Positions 48,198-58,072 are shown, counted from the stretch's first letter. The stretch is 64,000 bases of DNA from JAKLIH01 sp964618955 (GCA_964618955.1 CAZUBO010000003.1:5610-69609); one strand, 5' to 3'. The notes: generated by a model from the letters alone, not told the origin. Program-made: numbers and translations.

Positions 48198-49436
48198 ATG
48201 AATATCAAAGATAATATTAAAATGGCCTATAAAGATATTATAGCGTATAAATCTCGTTCAGTTCTAACTGTACTAGGTATTGCTATTGGTATTACTGCCA
48301 TTATCTTAGTTATGGCTATTGGTAATAGCGCTAAGAAGTCCATAACTAGCCAAATTCAAAGTTTAGGACCAACTAATGTATATATTATTCCTGGTAAGAT
48401 GTCCGAGATGATGCAGGGTGGTGGTTCTGGCCAAGATAGTTTAAAAGACAAAGATTTAGATGATTTGAAAAAGAAATCTAATGTTCCGAATCTAGTAAAT
48501 GTTGTTCCGATCATTTCTAATATGGGGAATGCCAGCTTTGAATCAGAAGATTATCGTGTTACCATAATCGGCAGTGGTCCGGAAGCTTTTGATCTAATGA
48601 AATTAAAAATTATTGAAGGTTCGATATTTATGCAAGAAGATGTCGATAGCATGTCTTCTGTTGCTGTTATTGGTTTTAAAGTCAAAGATAAGCTTTTTGG
48701 GTCCGACGATGCTATTGGCAAAAAGATTAAATTAAAAGAAAAATATTTTAGAGTTATTGGTGTTACTGAGGCTAAAGGTCAGGGAATGGGTGGTGTAAAT
48801 TATGATAATACTGTTACCGTACCCTATACTACATTACAAAGAAAAATTCTTGGTATTAAATATTTTCAAGAATTAATTGTTAAGATTGATACTGAAGCTA
48901 ATATTAAAACTGCTATTTCTGATATGGAATTAGTTCTTAGGAATAATCATAACATTAATGATCCTTCCAAAGATGACTTTTCAATTCAAACTCAAGAAGA
49001 CGTTGTAAAATCAGTTAATAGCATTTTAGGGGTTTTAACTATCTTACTTTCGTCAGTAGCAGCTATCTCTTTAGTCGTTGGTGGTGTCGGGGTTATGAAT
49101 ATGATGTTGACTTCCGTTACTGAAAGAACCCGAGAAATTGGTCTTCGTAAAGCTCTGGGGGCTACGAATAAACATATTCTTTATCAATTCTTAACTGAGG
49201 CAATTCTCTTAACTTTTGGTGGTGGGCTTTTTGGAATCTTCTTTGGTTTTGTTCTAAGTTTGGGATTAATTACAGCATTTAATATATCTGGAACTTTTGA
49301 TTTTGTTTTTTCTTTTCCTTTTTCCGGAGCTTTTATGGGGGTGTTGGTTTCTAGTATTGTTGGTTTTACTTTCGGTATTTACCCAGCTTACCAAGCTTCT
49401 AAGAAAAGCCCAATGGATGCTCTGCGATATGAATAG
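48198..49436 (+). CDS. MacB-type ABC transporter permease (2)
   Basis: 412 residues. SRSVLTVLGIAIGITAIILVMAIGN at the first helix, an external domain containing SMSSVAVIGFKVKDKLFG, then SLVVGGVGVMNMMLTSVTERTREIGLRKALGATNK (described in parts), and the end YPAYQASKKSPMDALRYE. A clear paralogue of the permease at 29680. It uses TGG and no TGA in this frame. Confidence 0.95.
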   Translation: MNIKDNIKMAYKDIIAYKSRSVLTVLGIAIGITAIILVMAIGNSAKKSITSQIQSLGPTNVYIIPGKMSEMMQGGGSGQDSLKDKDLDDLKKKSNVPNLVNVVPIISNMGNASFESEDYRVTIIGSGPEAFDLMKLKIIEGSIFMQEDVDSMSSVAVIGFKVKDKLFGSDDAIGKKIKLKEKYFRVIGVTEAKGQGMGGVNYDNTVTVPYTTLQRKILGIKYFQELIVKIDTEANIKTAISDMELVLRNNHNINDPSKDDFSIQTQEDVVKSVNSILGVLTILLSSVAAISLVVGGVGVMNMMLTSVTERTREIGLRKALGATNKHILYQFLTEAILLTFGGGLFGIFFGFVLSLGLITAFNISGTFDFVFSFPFSGAFMGVLVSSIVGFTFGIYPAYQASKKSPMDALRYE

Positions 49437-49452
49437 TTCTAAATTTAATTTA

Positions 49453-49497
49453 AAACAATCGAAATGGTTTTTTACCGATTTCGGTTGTTTTTTTATT
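49453..49497 (+). terminator. Terminator of the second exporter operon
   Basis: Stem AACAATCGAAATGG with CCGATTTCGGTTGTT (two mismatches), then TTTTTTTATTT. Confidence 0.7.
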
Positions 49498-49543
49498 TAA
49501 AAAGTGATATATTTTTAATATATTTAAAAGTTAAAAACAAATT

Positions 49544-50188
49544 ATGAAAAATAAAATATATATCTATTTCTCTTTAGCCTTAATTATTCTAAGCTTTTGC
49601 TTGGGAAGTATAGCTTATCCACTTTTGCCTTCTAGAATAGCTTCTCATTGAAACTATTTAGGTCAAGTCGATGGTTATTCTTCAAAGTTTTGGGGTATAT
49701 TTCTATTACCAATAGTAATGCTTATTGCTTTTGTTTTTATGAAATTTTTTCAAAAACTAGATCCTAAATCAGAAAATATTAAAAAATTTGAAACAAGCTA
49801 TAACAGTTTTCTTTTTGTTTTCAATATTTTCTTTTTTGTTATCTTTTCGTTTACTTTACTTTGAAGTTTAGGTATTTATTTGTATATCAATAAATTAATG
49901 GCTTTGTTGTTAGCCTTTTTGTTTTATTTCGTTGGCAATCTTCTCAAAGTTACCCAACAAAACTATTTTATTGGTATTCGCACTCCTTGAACTCTTCATA
50001 GCGAAATTGTTTGAAACAAAACTAATGCTTTAGGTGGTAAGCTTTTTCAAGTTGTAGCGGGTTTAAGTTTGATTGGTTTGCTTTATCCTAATTATTGATT
50101 AGCTTTAGTTTTCATTCCTTTGTTTTTTGTTATATTCTATATCTACATTTATTCTTATCTTGAATTTAAAAAACTTCAAAATCATTAA
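49544..50188 (+). CDS. SdpI-family membrane protein
   Basis: 214 residues with six hydrophobic segments. LPSRIASHWNYLGQVDGYSSKFWG (N-terminal DUF1648-like part) and GIRTPWTLHSEIVWNKTNALGGKLF (SdpI motif) are diagnostic. SdpI in Bacillus gives immunity to the SdpC toxin and senses it. Five or more TGA codons are Trp, which is why it is missed without the altered code. Here it has no visible toxin partner and may act as an envelope-stress or transport-related protein. Confidence 0.88.
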
Positions 50189-50217
50189 TATCATTAATAA
50201 TTTTTTAAAAAAATTTT

Positions 50218-50895
50218 ATGAAAAACAAAAAAATATATTTTCTTTCTTTGCTAGTCCTAATTATCATTGGTATTGTTCTAGCCCTTCGTTTTTCAACTAA
50301 TGAAGACACTTGGCTTTGTAAGAATGGTATTTGGGAAAAACATGGTAATCCTTCAGCTCCAAAACCAACTACTGGTTGTGATAATCAAACTAATGTTAAT
50401 CAAGAAGAAAATCTAATTGTTAAAGACAATGATGGTAAAGTTGTTACTGATGATTTTGAAATCAATTTACCTTATGGTTGATACAAATTAGACAATCCTA
50501 TTCCGGGAGTAACTTTAATGGTTGTTAATGGTAGTGAACAACCTCAAGATACAATTACTAAAAAAATTAATTTTCATTCATATTTTGCCATAACTTACGA
50601 TACTACCTCCAAAACTTTAAATGACTTTTTACCAGAATACGAAAACAAAATTAAAAGTACTATTCCTAATGCTAAGATTGAAAATATTAATGATGTTACT
50701 ATTAATGGCTATCAAGCCAAAGCTTTCGAAATATTAACTTCTCAACAAAATGTTAACATGCGTGTCTTTGTTGCTATCATAAAAGGCAATAACAATGATA
50801 TTTGAGTTTTTACTCTGAATACCACTGAACAACTTTGAGCTAATTACCAAACTTTCATTCCTGACATTCTAAATACCTTCAAAATCAAAAAATAA
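50218..50895 (+). CDS. Membrane-anchored secreted protein with W-C-NG-W-HGNPSAPKP motif
   Basis: 225 residues. Lipidless membrane anchor KIYFLSLLVLIIIGIVLAL, then DTWLCKNGIWEKHGNPSAPKPTTGC, a motif I associate from memory with secreted proteins of candidate-phyla bacteria. The C-terminal 140 residues look like a PsbP-like alpha/beta domain (FEINLPYGWYKLDNPIPGV ... VTINGYQAKAFEI ... FVAIIKGN). TGA is Trp at 50480 and in IWVFTLN and LWANYQ. It follows sdpI by 29 bases. Function unknown. Confidence 0.75.
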
Positions 50896-50898
50896 CCC

Positions 50899-50934
50899 AA
50901 ACAGCTAGCAGATATGATTGCTAGCTGTTTTCTT
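50899..50934 (+). terminator. Terminator of the 49544-50895 genes
   Basis: Stem AAACAGCTAGCA / TGCTAGCTGTTT with GATATGAT loop. Confidence 0.85.
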
Positions 50935-50995
50935 GATTTTAAAGTTAATATGTGATAGATTTGTATTAGTAATTCAAATTTAAAGGAGGAATATA

Positions 50996-51190
50996 ATGAT
51001 TACACTGGGTGATGTTTTGTGCTTTGCTTTTGTCTTGATAGACGAACTATTATACGATATAGCCAACGTAGTTATTGTTGCCGTGATGCTATTATTATCT
51101 CCGATCATAATAGCAATTGTTATTCCTTTCGCTATACTGTGCCTAATGGACACAAGCAAAACTGCCGATCATTATTGACGGCAGTTTTAA
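50996..51190 (+). CDS. Small hydrophobic membrane peptide with strong SD
   Basis: The start is ATG 50996, 6 bases after AAAGGAGG. The frame codes for 60 residues, nearly all hydrophobic in two helices (FAFVLIDELLYDIANVVIVAVMLLLSPIIIAIVIPFAIL in two parts), then TGA at 51176-51178. With TGA as Trp it ends at TAA 51188-51190; otherwise it ends at the TGA, inside the loop of the terminator. It resembles small type I toxin or holin-like peptides in composition, but no match is claimed. Confidence 0.55.
51158..51190 (+). terminator. Terminator of the 50996 gene
   Basis: Perfect stem AAAACTGCCG / CGGCAGTTTT with an 11-base loop, overlapping the end of the coding frame. Confidence 0.8.
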
Positions 51191-51260
51191 ATTGTTTTGT
51201 ATTTTTCCAACCCTTGATTTTTAAAGTTTTTTTTGGTAGTATATCTAAGTAAAAATATAT

Positions 51261-51332
51261 TCCGCGGTAGTTGAGTGGTACAACGCCTCCCTGTTAAGGA
51301 GGATTTCGTAGGTCCGAGTCCTACCCGCGGAG
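51261..51332 (+). tRNA. tRNA-Asn (anticodon GTT)
   Basis: 72 nt. Acceptor TCCGCGG / CCGCGGA, D-arm GTTGAGTGGTACAAC, anticodon arm CCTCC-CTGTTAA-GGAGG giving GTT, T-arm GTAGGTCCGAGTCCTAC. CCA is not encoded. Confidence 0.96.
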
Positions 51333-51366
51333 CTAGCACACATTTTAAATTCAAGGAGGTCCTATA

Positions 51367-51468
51367 ATGGGCGGACAAGTTAAAGGAGAGAGAGAAAAGA
51401 AAAAGAAAAAAACCAACGGGAAAGGACAAAAAGTTTGGGTAAACCAACATCCGAAAAAGAAGCGCTAA
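51367..51468 (+). CDS. 33-residue basic protein with strong SD
   Basis: ATG at 51367 lies 8 bases after AAGGAGG. The product begins MGGQVKGEREKKKKK and ends VWVNQHPKKKR; over a third is Lys or Arg. Its Trp is TGG and it stops at TAA. It starts 34 bases after tRNA-Asn, and no promoter is apparent between, so the two may share a transcript. A hairpin (TAGGAG...CTCCTG) follows. Nucleic-acid binding is plausible. Function unknown. Confidence 0.5.
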   Translation: MGGQVKGEREKKKKKTNGKGQKVWVNQHPKKKR

Positions 51469-51473
51469 CACAA

Positions 51474-51503
51474 GCTAGGAGCTAAAGCCCTCCTGGCTTT
51501 ACT
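51474..51503 (+). terminator. Hairpin after the 51367 gene
   Basis: AGCTAGGAG / CCTCCTGGCT with one G-T pair; weak T-run (TTTACTCGTTTCT). Confidence 0.5.
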
Positions 51504-51581
51504 CGTTTCTATATATTTTTGTTTGCAAAATTCTTATAAAATATGATATAATAAAGATAATAAATACTTTAATTAATTATT

Positions 51582-52238
51582 ATGAAAACAGCTATTATTA
51601 CCGGAGCAAGTGATGGACTTGGGCTAAAAATTTCTGAAAAACTTTTAAAAAATGGTTGGAAAATTATTGGATTATCAAGAACTAAACCTAATCTTGATAT
51701 TGAGTATATCAAAACAGACTTAACCAAAGAAAGTGATATTAATAATGCTATTAATAAGATAAAAGAAAGATATTCATTGTTTGATTGTTTGATTAACTGC
51801 GCTGGTATTATGAGTGTTCAAAAAATGAAAGATCTGGATTATTCTGAGATTGATAACTTATTTAAGATAAATGTTTTAACACCAATCAAACTTACTTCTG
51901 GTTTGATAGAAAATATTAAAGCGAATGAATCTGATATTGTTAACGTTGGTTCAACAGTTGGTTTTAAGGCATATAAAGACCAGTGCGCCTATGGCTCATC
52001 AAAATGGGCTCTTCGCGGGGTAACTGAAAATTTACAACTTGAATTAAAGGGAACTAAATGTCGTGTAATTGGCTTTAACCCAGGTGGTTTCAAATCTAGA
52101 ATTTTTGAAAAAGCTACTGGGATAAAACCAAATTTAGATGCCTATATGGATCCTGAACATTTAGCTAATCTTTTAGTCTATCTACTCGAAATGCCAAAAA
52201 CTTTAGAAGTTTCTCAAATAATAATAAATAGAAAATAA
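51582..52238 (+). CDS. Short-chain dehydrogenase/reductase
   Basis: 218 residues. TGASDGLG nucleotide-binding motif at residues 8-15, NCAG near 78, then catalytic Ser in VGSTVGF and YGSSK (Y-x3-K). Classical SDR fold, NAD(P)H-dependent; substrate cannot be told. No TGA codons. The SRPBCC gene follows 12 bases later, so they may act on the same compound. Confidence 0.93.
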   Translation: MKTAIITGASDGLGLKISEKLLKNGWKIIGLSRTKPNLDIEYIKTDLTKESDINNAINKIKERYSLFDCLINCAGIMSVQKMKDLDYSEIDNLFKINVLTPIKLTSGLIENIKANESDIVNVGSTVGFKAYKDQCAYGSSKWALRGVTENLQLELKGTKCRVIGFNPGGFKSRIFEKATGIKPNLDAYMDPEHLANLLVYLLEMPKTLEVSQIIINRK

Positions 52239-52250
52239 TTAAAAAATTAT

Positions 52251-52697
52251 ATGAAAAATATTCATCTTAATGCCAAATGGCTTATAAAGGCTCCTCTATC
52301 AGAAGTATTTAATATAATGACTGACTTTGAGAAATGGCCTGAGTATTTTCCAAAAGTTGCTGAATCAATACAAGTCATAAAGCGCGAAGGAAATAATTTG
52401 GAAATGAATGTGACTATTAATTCGTTTGGCCAAAAGTTTCCAGCAAAAATGAAAACCCAAATCCTCCCTGGAAAGGGGTTCATTTCAGATAATGAAAGCC
52501 CTAAATTTGGAACTTCTGGACATGAAGAATTATTACTCTCTGAACACCCAGAAGGAACCATGATTGATTATACTTATCAAGTTATTATCCATAAACGTTG
52601 ACTCCGTGTAATTGCACGACCACTAATTGGTTGGTTTTCTATGAAATACTGACAAAAAGCCGTTATAGATGAACTAAGAAAAAGACTTGAGAGATAA
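52251..52697 (+). CDS. SRPBCC (START/polyketide-cyclase-like) protein
   Basis: 148 residues. AKWLIKAPLSEVFNIMTDFEKWPEYFPKV is the typical START-like N-terminus, and EGTMIDYTYQV, RPLIGWFSMKYWQKAVIDELRK the C-terminal helix. TGA codons are Trp in HKRWLRVI and KYWQKA. Members bind small hydrophobic ligands. It is cotranscribed with the SDR upstream. Confidence 0.85.
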
Positions 52698-52809
52698 AAG
52701 ACTGGGGGTACATTATGTTGTTATCGTTTAATAAGTATAAGACTTCTAATTTGCAAATTTCATATAAACTATGATATAATAGACGTAACAAAGATTTTAA
52801 TTAATCAAT

Positions 52810-53979
52810 ATGAAAAATAAAAATATTTTAATAGCTTTGTTGTTAATTTTAATAACGTTTACATTTTTTATTTTATGGTTAAAAAATATCGATAAGTCAA
52901 TTACTGTAAAAAATAAAACAATAGTAACTGAAATTATTAATTCCCCTAATATAGCAATAGATTATGATAGTTTGCCCGATATTGATACAATTGACACTAA
53001 TACTGGAAAAAATATTTTTCAAGGTGTGGCGTATGAAATACGGACAGATAAGACAACTAATAGTATTGATTTGGGTATTTCTAATACACGATCAAATATA
53101 TCATATTATCTAACAGCCAAATTACAAGATATACAAATATTAAGTAACGATGGTATTTTGATAAATGCAGCGTGAGATGATCTACAGGAAGGATCAATTG
53201 CTAAAGTAATTGGTGGACAAGCAGATGCAACTGGCGGATGTTGTTCCTCTATTATAGAAAATTTTGAACAAGTTATATTACTGTCAAAACCTACATTAGG
53301 TATGGAGAAAACTTTTACTGGAACTTTTACTGGAGCTGCATCGGATGTCTACAGTTTTATTTTAGACAGTAATCAAGGTTTAAAAATTGACAAAGGTTTT
53401 GATAATGAACCTAATTTTATTAAGGTAACTCGACCACAAAAATATTATCTGAAATTGAAAAATATGACCGAAGCTTTATTGTTACCAAATAATTATTTTG
53501 GCCAAAATGTTCTTTATGCTGGAAAGTCAGCTATCTCAGGGATTGCTGTTTGTCCAACGGAAAATTACCCTTGTTTTATCAAATCTGACAAAATTAGTTT
53601 TTTAGCCTTAAAGAATACAAATCCTAATGATAAATTCAATGTCAAGGGAAAATTATCATATAAATTCGATGGCGATGAATCTAATATCTTATTAAAAATT
53701 CCAAAATCCGATGGATCTTTTTCCGATTCTGAATTTTTAGATATTAATTCTTCAACAAAAATATATTTATATGATAATAATTATAAACAAAATATTACCT
53801 TTGACGAATATAAAACAATGAAATTTCCAAACCTAGATAAACCAGCTGACAAATTAACAACAACGGTTGAAGCTAACGGAACTTTTGTTTGTCCCCCATT
53901 AACTGCTATTGCTAATGGATCTAAAAATTTTGTAAATTGTAACTATATATTAGATACATTAGTATTAAAAAATAATTAA
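52810..53979 (+). CDS. Hypothetical membrane-anchored secreted protein
   Basis: 389 residues. N-terminal membrane helix (ILIALLLILITFTFFILWL), then beta-rich external domain with GGCCSSI and a late CFIKSDK / FVCPPLTAI cysteine set. TGA is Trp in NAAWDDLQEG. No family recognised. It shares only the general layout of the other anchored envelope proteins here. No SD. Confidence 0.7.
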
Positions 53980-54133
53980 AACACAATTGTTTTTAGTTTA
54001 AATTTTAATCTTTTTATAATACAAAATTTCAAAAGTGTTTAGTAACGGGAGATAAAAAATTCAAGGATTTCTGTTGTAAAATATAACTAAAGGTGATATA
54101 CTATTTATATAACAAAAAGATTAAAATATTAAT

Positions 54134-54277
54134 ATGAAAAAAACTAATTGATTGGGATTTCTAGGATTTTTAGGTTTCTTAGGGTTTCTGGGTTTTCAAA
54201 AAGGAGTTAGCCCTTGAGTATTTTTTAATTTCTTTCACTTCTTCCATTTCTTAAGATTTTTATCTAAGAAAAACTAA
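54134..54277 (+). CDS. Small hydrophobic protein with LGF repeats
   Basis: 47 residues: MKKTNW then four GFL repeats ending GFQKGVSPW, and a Phe/His-rich second half (FFNFFHFFHFLRF). Both Trp are TGA, so the ORF is invisible with the standard code. It could be a membrane-active peptide. The next gene starts 14 bases downstream. A short gene of this type is seen in many bacteria with unknown function. Confidence 0.6.
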
Positions 54278-54291
54278 TAAAAATATTTAAT

Positions 54292-54519
54292 ATGGAAAAT
54301 TCAAATAACGAAAAAGGCTGTTGCCAAGATTACAAGAAATGTCATTGTGGTAATAACAATTGTGCTTCCAATGCTATTTATGGCCTTGGCTTAATTGGCT
54401 CCTTAGTATATTTCTTACAAAATTCACATAATTTTGGTGCTATACTACTTGGTATTGGCAAAGCAATTATTTGACCAGCAATTTTAATATTCAAATTTTT
54501 GTCTTTATTAAAACTATAA
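54292..54519 (+). CDS. Small Cys/His-containing membrane protein
   Basis: 75 residues. N-terminal GCCQDYKKCHCGNNNCAS has five Cys plus His, like a small zinc- or metal-binding knuckle, followed by two hydrophobic segments (YGLGLIGSLVYFL and ILLGIGKAIIWPAILIFKFLSLL). TGA is Trp in AIIWPA. It pairs with the LGF-repeat gene upstream, 14 bases away. Confidence 0.65.
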
Positions 54520-54542
54520 TTTTCAAGAATAGCTCTCTTTTG

Positions 54543-54572
54543 AAAACAACACCCTAACGAGTGTTGTTTTTA
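54543..54572 (+). terminator. Terminator of the 54134-54519 gene pair
   Basis: Stem AAAACAACAC / GTGTTGTTTT with CCTAACGA loop. Confidence 0.85.
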
Positions 54573-54639
54573 ATATGCGAATTAAAACAATATACAAAAA
54601 TCATCATTATCTATTGACTTTTTAACATTTGTATGATAG

Positions 54640-54690
54640 CATTGTATTATAATACAATGATAACATACAAACCATTGTATTATGATGACA
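54640..54690 (+). repeat. Palindrome plus half-repeat upstream of the second DUF4143 gene
   Basis: CATTGTATTATAATACAATG is a perfect 20-bp palindrome (54640-54659). A further CATTGTATTATGATG at about 54673 repeats one arm. Both lie within 75 bases of the ATPase start and may be operator sites. Confidence 0.7.
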
Positions 54691-54711
54691 TAAATGCAAT
54701 AAAATCATAAA

Positions 54712-55971
54712 ATGAATCAAAAATTGCTGGATATAGTAAAAAGACAAAAGATTAGCCGAGACGATTTTTTAAGCAGACAATACGTACCCAGAACTCAACT
54801 TAAAGAAAAAGAAGAGCTTTTAAAGCCTAGTTTGATTAAAATAATAACAGGTCCTAGGCGTGCTGGCAAATCAATTTTTCTTTTCCTTTTACTGAAGGGA
54901 ACAGACTTTATGTATGCCAATTTTGATGATGAAGAGTTATTAAGAAGCATAGACAGCAAAGAAGAATTTTTAGATGCCCTTCAGCTAGTTTATGGCCCCA
55001 TAAAAACTATTTTATTAGATGAAATACAAAACCTAAGTAATTGAGATTTGTTCTTAAATAAATTACAAAGGTATGGCTATAATGTCTTTGTCACTGGTTC
55101 CAACTCTAATTTATTAAGCAGTGAGTTTGCCAGTTCTTTAACTGGTCGTTACAGAACTTTAGAAATATTACCATTTAGCTATGAAGAAAGTTTAAAAATT
55201 TTAAATATAGATCCAGATAATAATACTCAGCAAGTATTTACCGTTGAATCATTATTAAAACATGGAGGTTTCCCGGAAATATTAATTAATAAAACTGATC
55301 TAGAAACTTTCATGGATAATTTGATATTTTCCATAATTTATAAAGATATTACCAAAAGATATAAAATACGAGAGCCTAAAAAAATAGAATTATTAATAAA
55401 CTATTTAATAGCTAATACCTGTAAGAATTTAAGTCATTCGAAGATTTCTTTTGCTACTCGCATAAAAAATTATCGTACTGTTGACAAATATTTAAATTTT
55501 GCAGAGAACAGTTATTTGTTTTTCTTTCTTTCCAGATTTAATACCAAACCTTCTTCTAGATTAGCTTCTAATAAAAAAACATATATTATAGACAATGGTT
55601 TTTTGTCTTACAGAAATTTATTTATTTCTCCTAATTCCAGCATTTATTTAGAAAATTTAGTTTTTACCGAATTGCTCAAAAAAGGTTTTAGTTCTAATGC
55701 CAATTTGTTTTATTATAAAACTAAGACTAATAAAGAAATAGATTTTGCCGTAAAAGGCAATCAAACTGGTATAATACAATTAATTCAGGTTTGTTTTGAT
55801 ATCAGTAGCGAACAAACTGAAAAAAGAGAAACCCAAGCGTTAGTAGAGGCTAGTAATGAATTAAATTGTAATGATTTGATAATAATTACCATGTATGACG
55901 AAAAAGAAAAGATGATAGGCGGTAAAAAAATAAAGTTTGTACCGTTCTGAAAATGAGCAACTAATCAATAA
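54712..55971 (+). CDS. AAA ATPase with DUF4143 domain (second)
   Basis: 419 residues. Walker A ITGPRRAGKS, Walker B TILLDEIQNLS, then FVTGSNSNLLSSEF and the arginine-rich switch LTGRYRTLEILPFS. C-terminal DUF4143: YYKTKTNKEIDFAV, where the E and D of the nuclease-like core are both present, and QVCFDIS. TGA codons are Trp at 55042 and in PFWKWATNQ. It is more similar in layout than in sequence to the ATPase at 2131. Function unproven; perhaps self-regulating through the palindrome upstream. Confidence 0.9.
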
Positions 55972-56010
55972 ATACAAAAACACTATATTTTAAAATGGTG
56001 TTTTTGTATT
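55971..56010 (+). terminator. Terminator of the second DUF4143 gene
   Basis: Stem AATACAAAAACAC / GTGTTTTTGTATT around an A/T-rich loop. Confidence 0.8.
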
Positions 56011-56069
56011 GTAAAATAAAAGCAAAGGTGATATAATATCAATATAATTAAAAATTTAAATCTATTAAC

Positions 56070-56375
56070 ATGAAAAAACTTATTTATTGGTTACCACGTA
56101 TTTTAGCAATATTTTTTATTCTTTTCATAAGCATATTCGCCTTTGATGTTTTTGGAAAGTCTCAATGATTTTTAGCTCTTCTAATTCATCTTATTCCTAG
56201 CTTTATTTTAATCATACTAACTATTATTGCTTGAAAACATACTCTTATCGGTGGTTTCCTGTTTTTATTAATGGGTTTATTGTCTATTGTTTCTTTTCAA
56301 TCAGTTATAGTCATTCCTTCTCTTGTAATTGGTATAATTTTCTTACTAGAAAAATATTCATTAAAAAAATATTAA
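56070..56375 (+). CDS. Hypothetical three- or four-helix membrane protein
   Basis: 101 residues, mostly hydrophobic (ILAIFFILFISIFAFD, LLIHLIPSFILIILTIIA, GGFLFLLMGLLSIV, VIVIPSLVIGIIFLL). The last residues are basic (KYSLKKY). TGA codons are Trp in SQWFLAL and IAWKHTL. Looks like a small integral membrane protein of unknown role (DUF7670-like in layout). The flavoprotein gene follows 9 bases later. Confidence 0.7.
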
Positions 56376-56384
56376 ATTTAAATT

Positions 56385-56972
56385 ATGGCAAACAAACTTA
56401 AAATTTTAAGCATTTGTGGTAGCCCTAGACAAGGCAATTCTGAGACCATTTTAAATTATTTAAAACAATATTTAAAAGAATTTAAAATTGATAATGAAAT
56501 CGTTTTATTAAGAAAATTAAATATTAACCAATGTCATGGTTGTGTTGAATATTGTAATCATAAACATAATTGTTGTCAAAAAGACGATGCTATAAAACTA
56601 TTAAAAAAAATGGAGCAAGCTGATGGTTATATTTTTATTTCTCCTAACTATTTTAAAATGCCTTCTGGCTTATTTAAAACTTTCATTGATCGCACTAGTA
56701 TTTTCTTTACAAATCAAACTGACTTTAGCAAAAAACGTGCTTTAGTTTTTGCTGTTGGGGCTGATAAAGTTTCTGAAATCAACAAATGTTTAAAAAACAT
56801 GACTGATAATTTCTGTAAAACTTTAGGAATTAAAGTTGTTGCTAGCAAAAGCTATCATAGTAATAGTGAATTAAAGGGGAATTTAAATGATATTTTTATT
56901 AATTCTAGCAACAAGAATATTAAAACCGAACTTCAAACAATGGCTAAAGAATTAATTAATGCTTTTAAATAA
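56385..56972 (+). CDS. NAD(P)H-dependent FMN oxidoreductase / iron-sulfur flavoprotein-like
   Basis: 195 residues. SICGSPRQGNSETILNYL is the flavodoxin-like FMN phosphate loop, and CHGCVEYCNHKHNCCQKDDA a cysteine cluster that in related iron-sulfur flavoproteins binds an Fe-S cluster. Then FISPNYFKMPSGLFKTFIDRT (flavin contact). Redox partner could be the small ferredoxin at 41472. No TGA codons. Confidence 0.9.
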   Translation: MANKLKILSICGSPRQGNSETILNYLKQYLKEFKIDNEIVLLRKLNINQCHGCVEYCNHKHNCCQKDDAIKLLKKMEQADGYIFISPNYFKMPSGLFKTFIDRTSIFFTNQTDFSKKRALVFAVGADKVSEINKCLKNMTDNFCKTLGIKVVASKSYHSNSELKGNLNDIFINSSNKNIKTELQTMAKELINAFK

Positions 56973-56982
56973 CCAAATATAT

Positions 56983-57867
56983 ATGAAAAAAATTCTTATA
57001 GATGTCGGCTCATCAACCGTCAAAGTATATGAATTTTTTAATGAACAGTTAACCTTAATATTTCAACAGAGTATTCTTTTTAAAAACGATTTTGATTCAG
57101 AAAAAGGAATTTCTCAGCAATCAAAACAAGAACTTTTTGAAGTATTAAAAACTATCAAATTAAAAAATCCCGAAATTTCAATTGAAATTTATGCTACCGA
57201 AATTTTTAGAAAACTATCTCCAATAATTCAACAAGAATTTATCAAAGAAGTTTTGCAAACAACTGGTTTGCATTTTAATATTATTAGCCAAGAGCAAGAG
57301 AGTCGTTTTTTAACCAAAGCGTTGATTGATAAATGCACTTTAAATGATCCAATTTTGATTATTAATATTGGTGGTGGCTCGACCGAGTTGATTATTATAC
57401 AAAACAAACAAGTTTTAGAAAAACATAATATCAATTTTGGAGTTGGTACCATTATTACTCAATTTCCTAATATCAATGATTCTTTTTCAACGGTTCCAGT
57501 TGCAACAGTTATTAATTATATCAAAGAATTATTACCAAGCCTCGAGAATAATCCCAAAATAGCTTTCTATACTGGTGGGGAATTAAACTATATGACTTTA
57601 GCCAAATATCCCTTAAAACCAAATAGTTTGTTCAATGATAACGATCATCCTTCAGTTATTACCTTAGAAGACTTTCAAATAAAAAATCAAGAAATTTTTG
57701 AAAAAATTACTTTTAAAGAATTAGAAGATCTAATGCCTCAAAATCCAAAATGAATGTATGGTGCCAGGACTTGCTGTGCTATTGCCCAGGCTATTTGTGA
57801 AAAATATATGGTACTTACTCTCATTCCTTCAAATTCTAACATTATCAATGGGGTCGTAAGAGAATAA
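56983..57867 (+). CDS. Ppx/GppA-type exopolyphosphatase-like protein
   Basis: 294 residues. ASKHA phosphatase fold: DVGSSTVKVYEF (P-loop), EIYATEIFRKL, SQEQESRFL, NIGGGSTELIII, ends with YGARTCCAIAQAICEKY. TGA is Trp in NPKWMYGA. The start at ATG 56983 follows the usual MKKILIDVGSS opening. Family members hydrolyse polyphosphate or (p)ppGpp. The first codons overlap the end of the flavoprotein gene only in another frame; there are 10 bases between them. Confidence 0.85.
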
Positions 57868-57935
57868 AAGCTATCTTGAAAATACCTTTGTTATATGCTA
57901 GTATTCTGATAGACATTTCTGAGAAAGGAGGAAAG

Positions 57936-58025
57936 ATGAATAAAAAGGTATATAAATACGCAATCTTTGTTTCTTTAGCAATCATTGCGTTTTTAATCTT
58001 CATCTTAATAAAATATTGCGGATGA
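57936..58025 (+). CDS. 29-residue membrane peptide with strong SD, ending at TGA
   Basis: ATG 57936 lies 5 bases after AAAGGAGG. The product begins MNKKVYKYAIFVSLA and is a single membrane helix ending KYCG. The next codon is TGA (58023-58025), then a terminator hairpin. If TGA were Trp the frame would run 30 more codons straight through the terminator to TAA 58116-58118, which is implausible. The upstream promoter (TTGAAA-17-TAGTAT) and SD support a genuine gene. Either this is the rare case of TGA as a stop, or the gene reads through. Confidence 0.45.
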   Translation: MNKKVYKYAIFVSLAIIAFLIFILIKYCG

Positions 58026-58030
58026 AGATT

Positions 58031-58072
58031 AAAACACCCCTGGTATTGTATATTGTATATCAGGGGTTTTTA
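58031..58072 (+). terminator. Terminator of the 57936 gene
   Basis: Stem CCCCTG / CAGGGG (58037-58042 and 58061-58066), loop of 18 bases, followed by TTTTTATTT. Confidence 0.75.
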
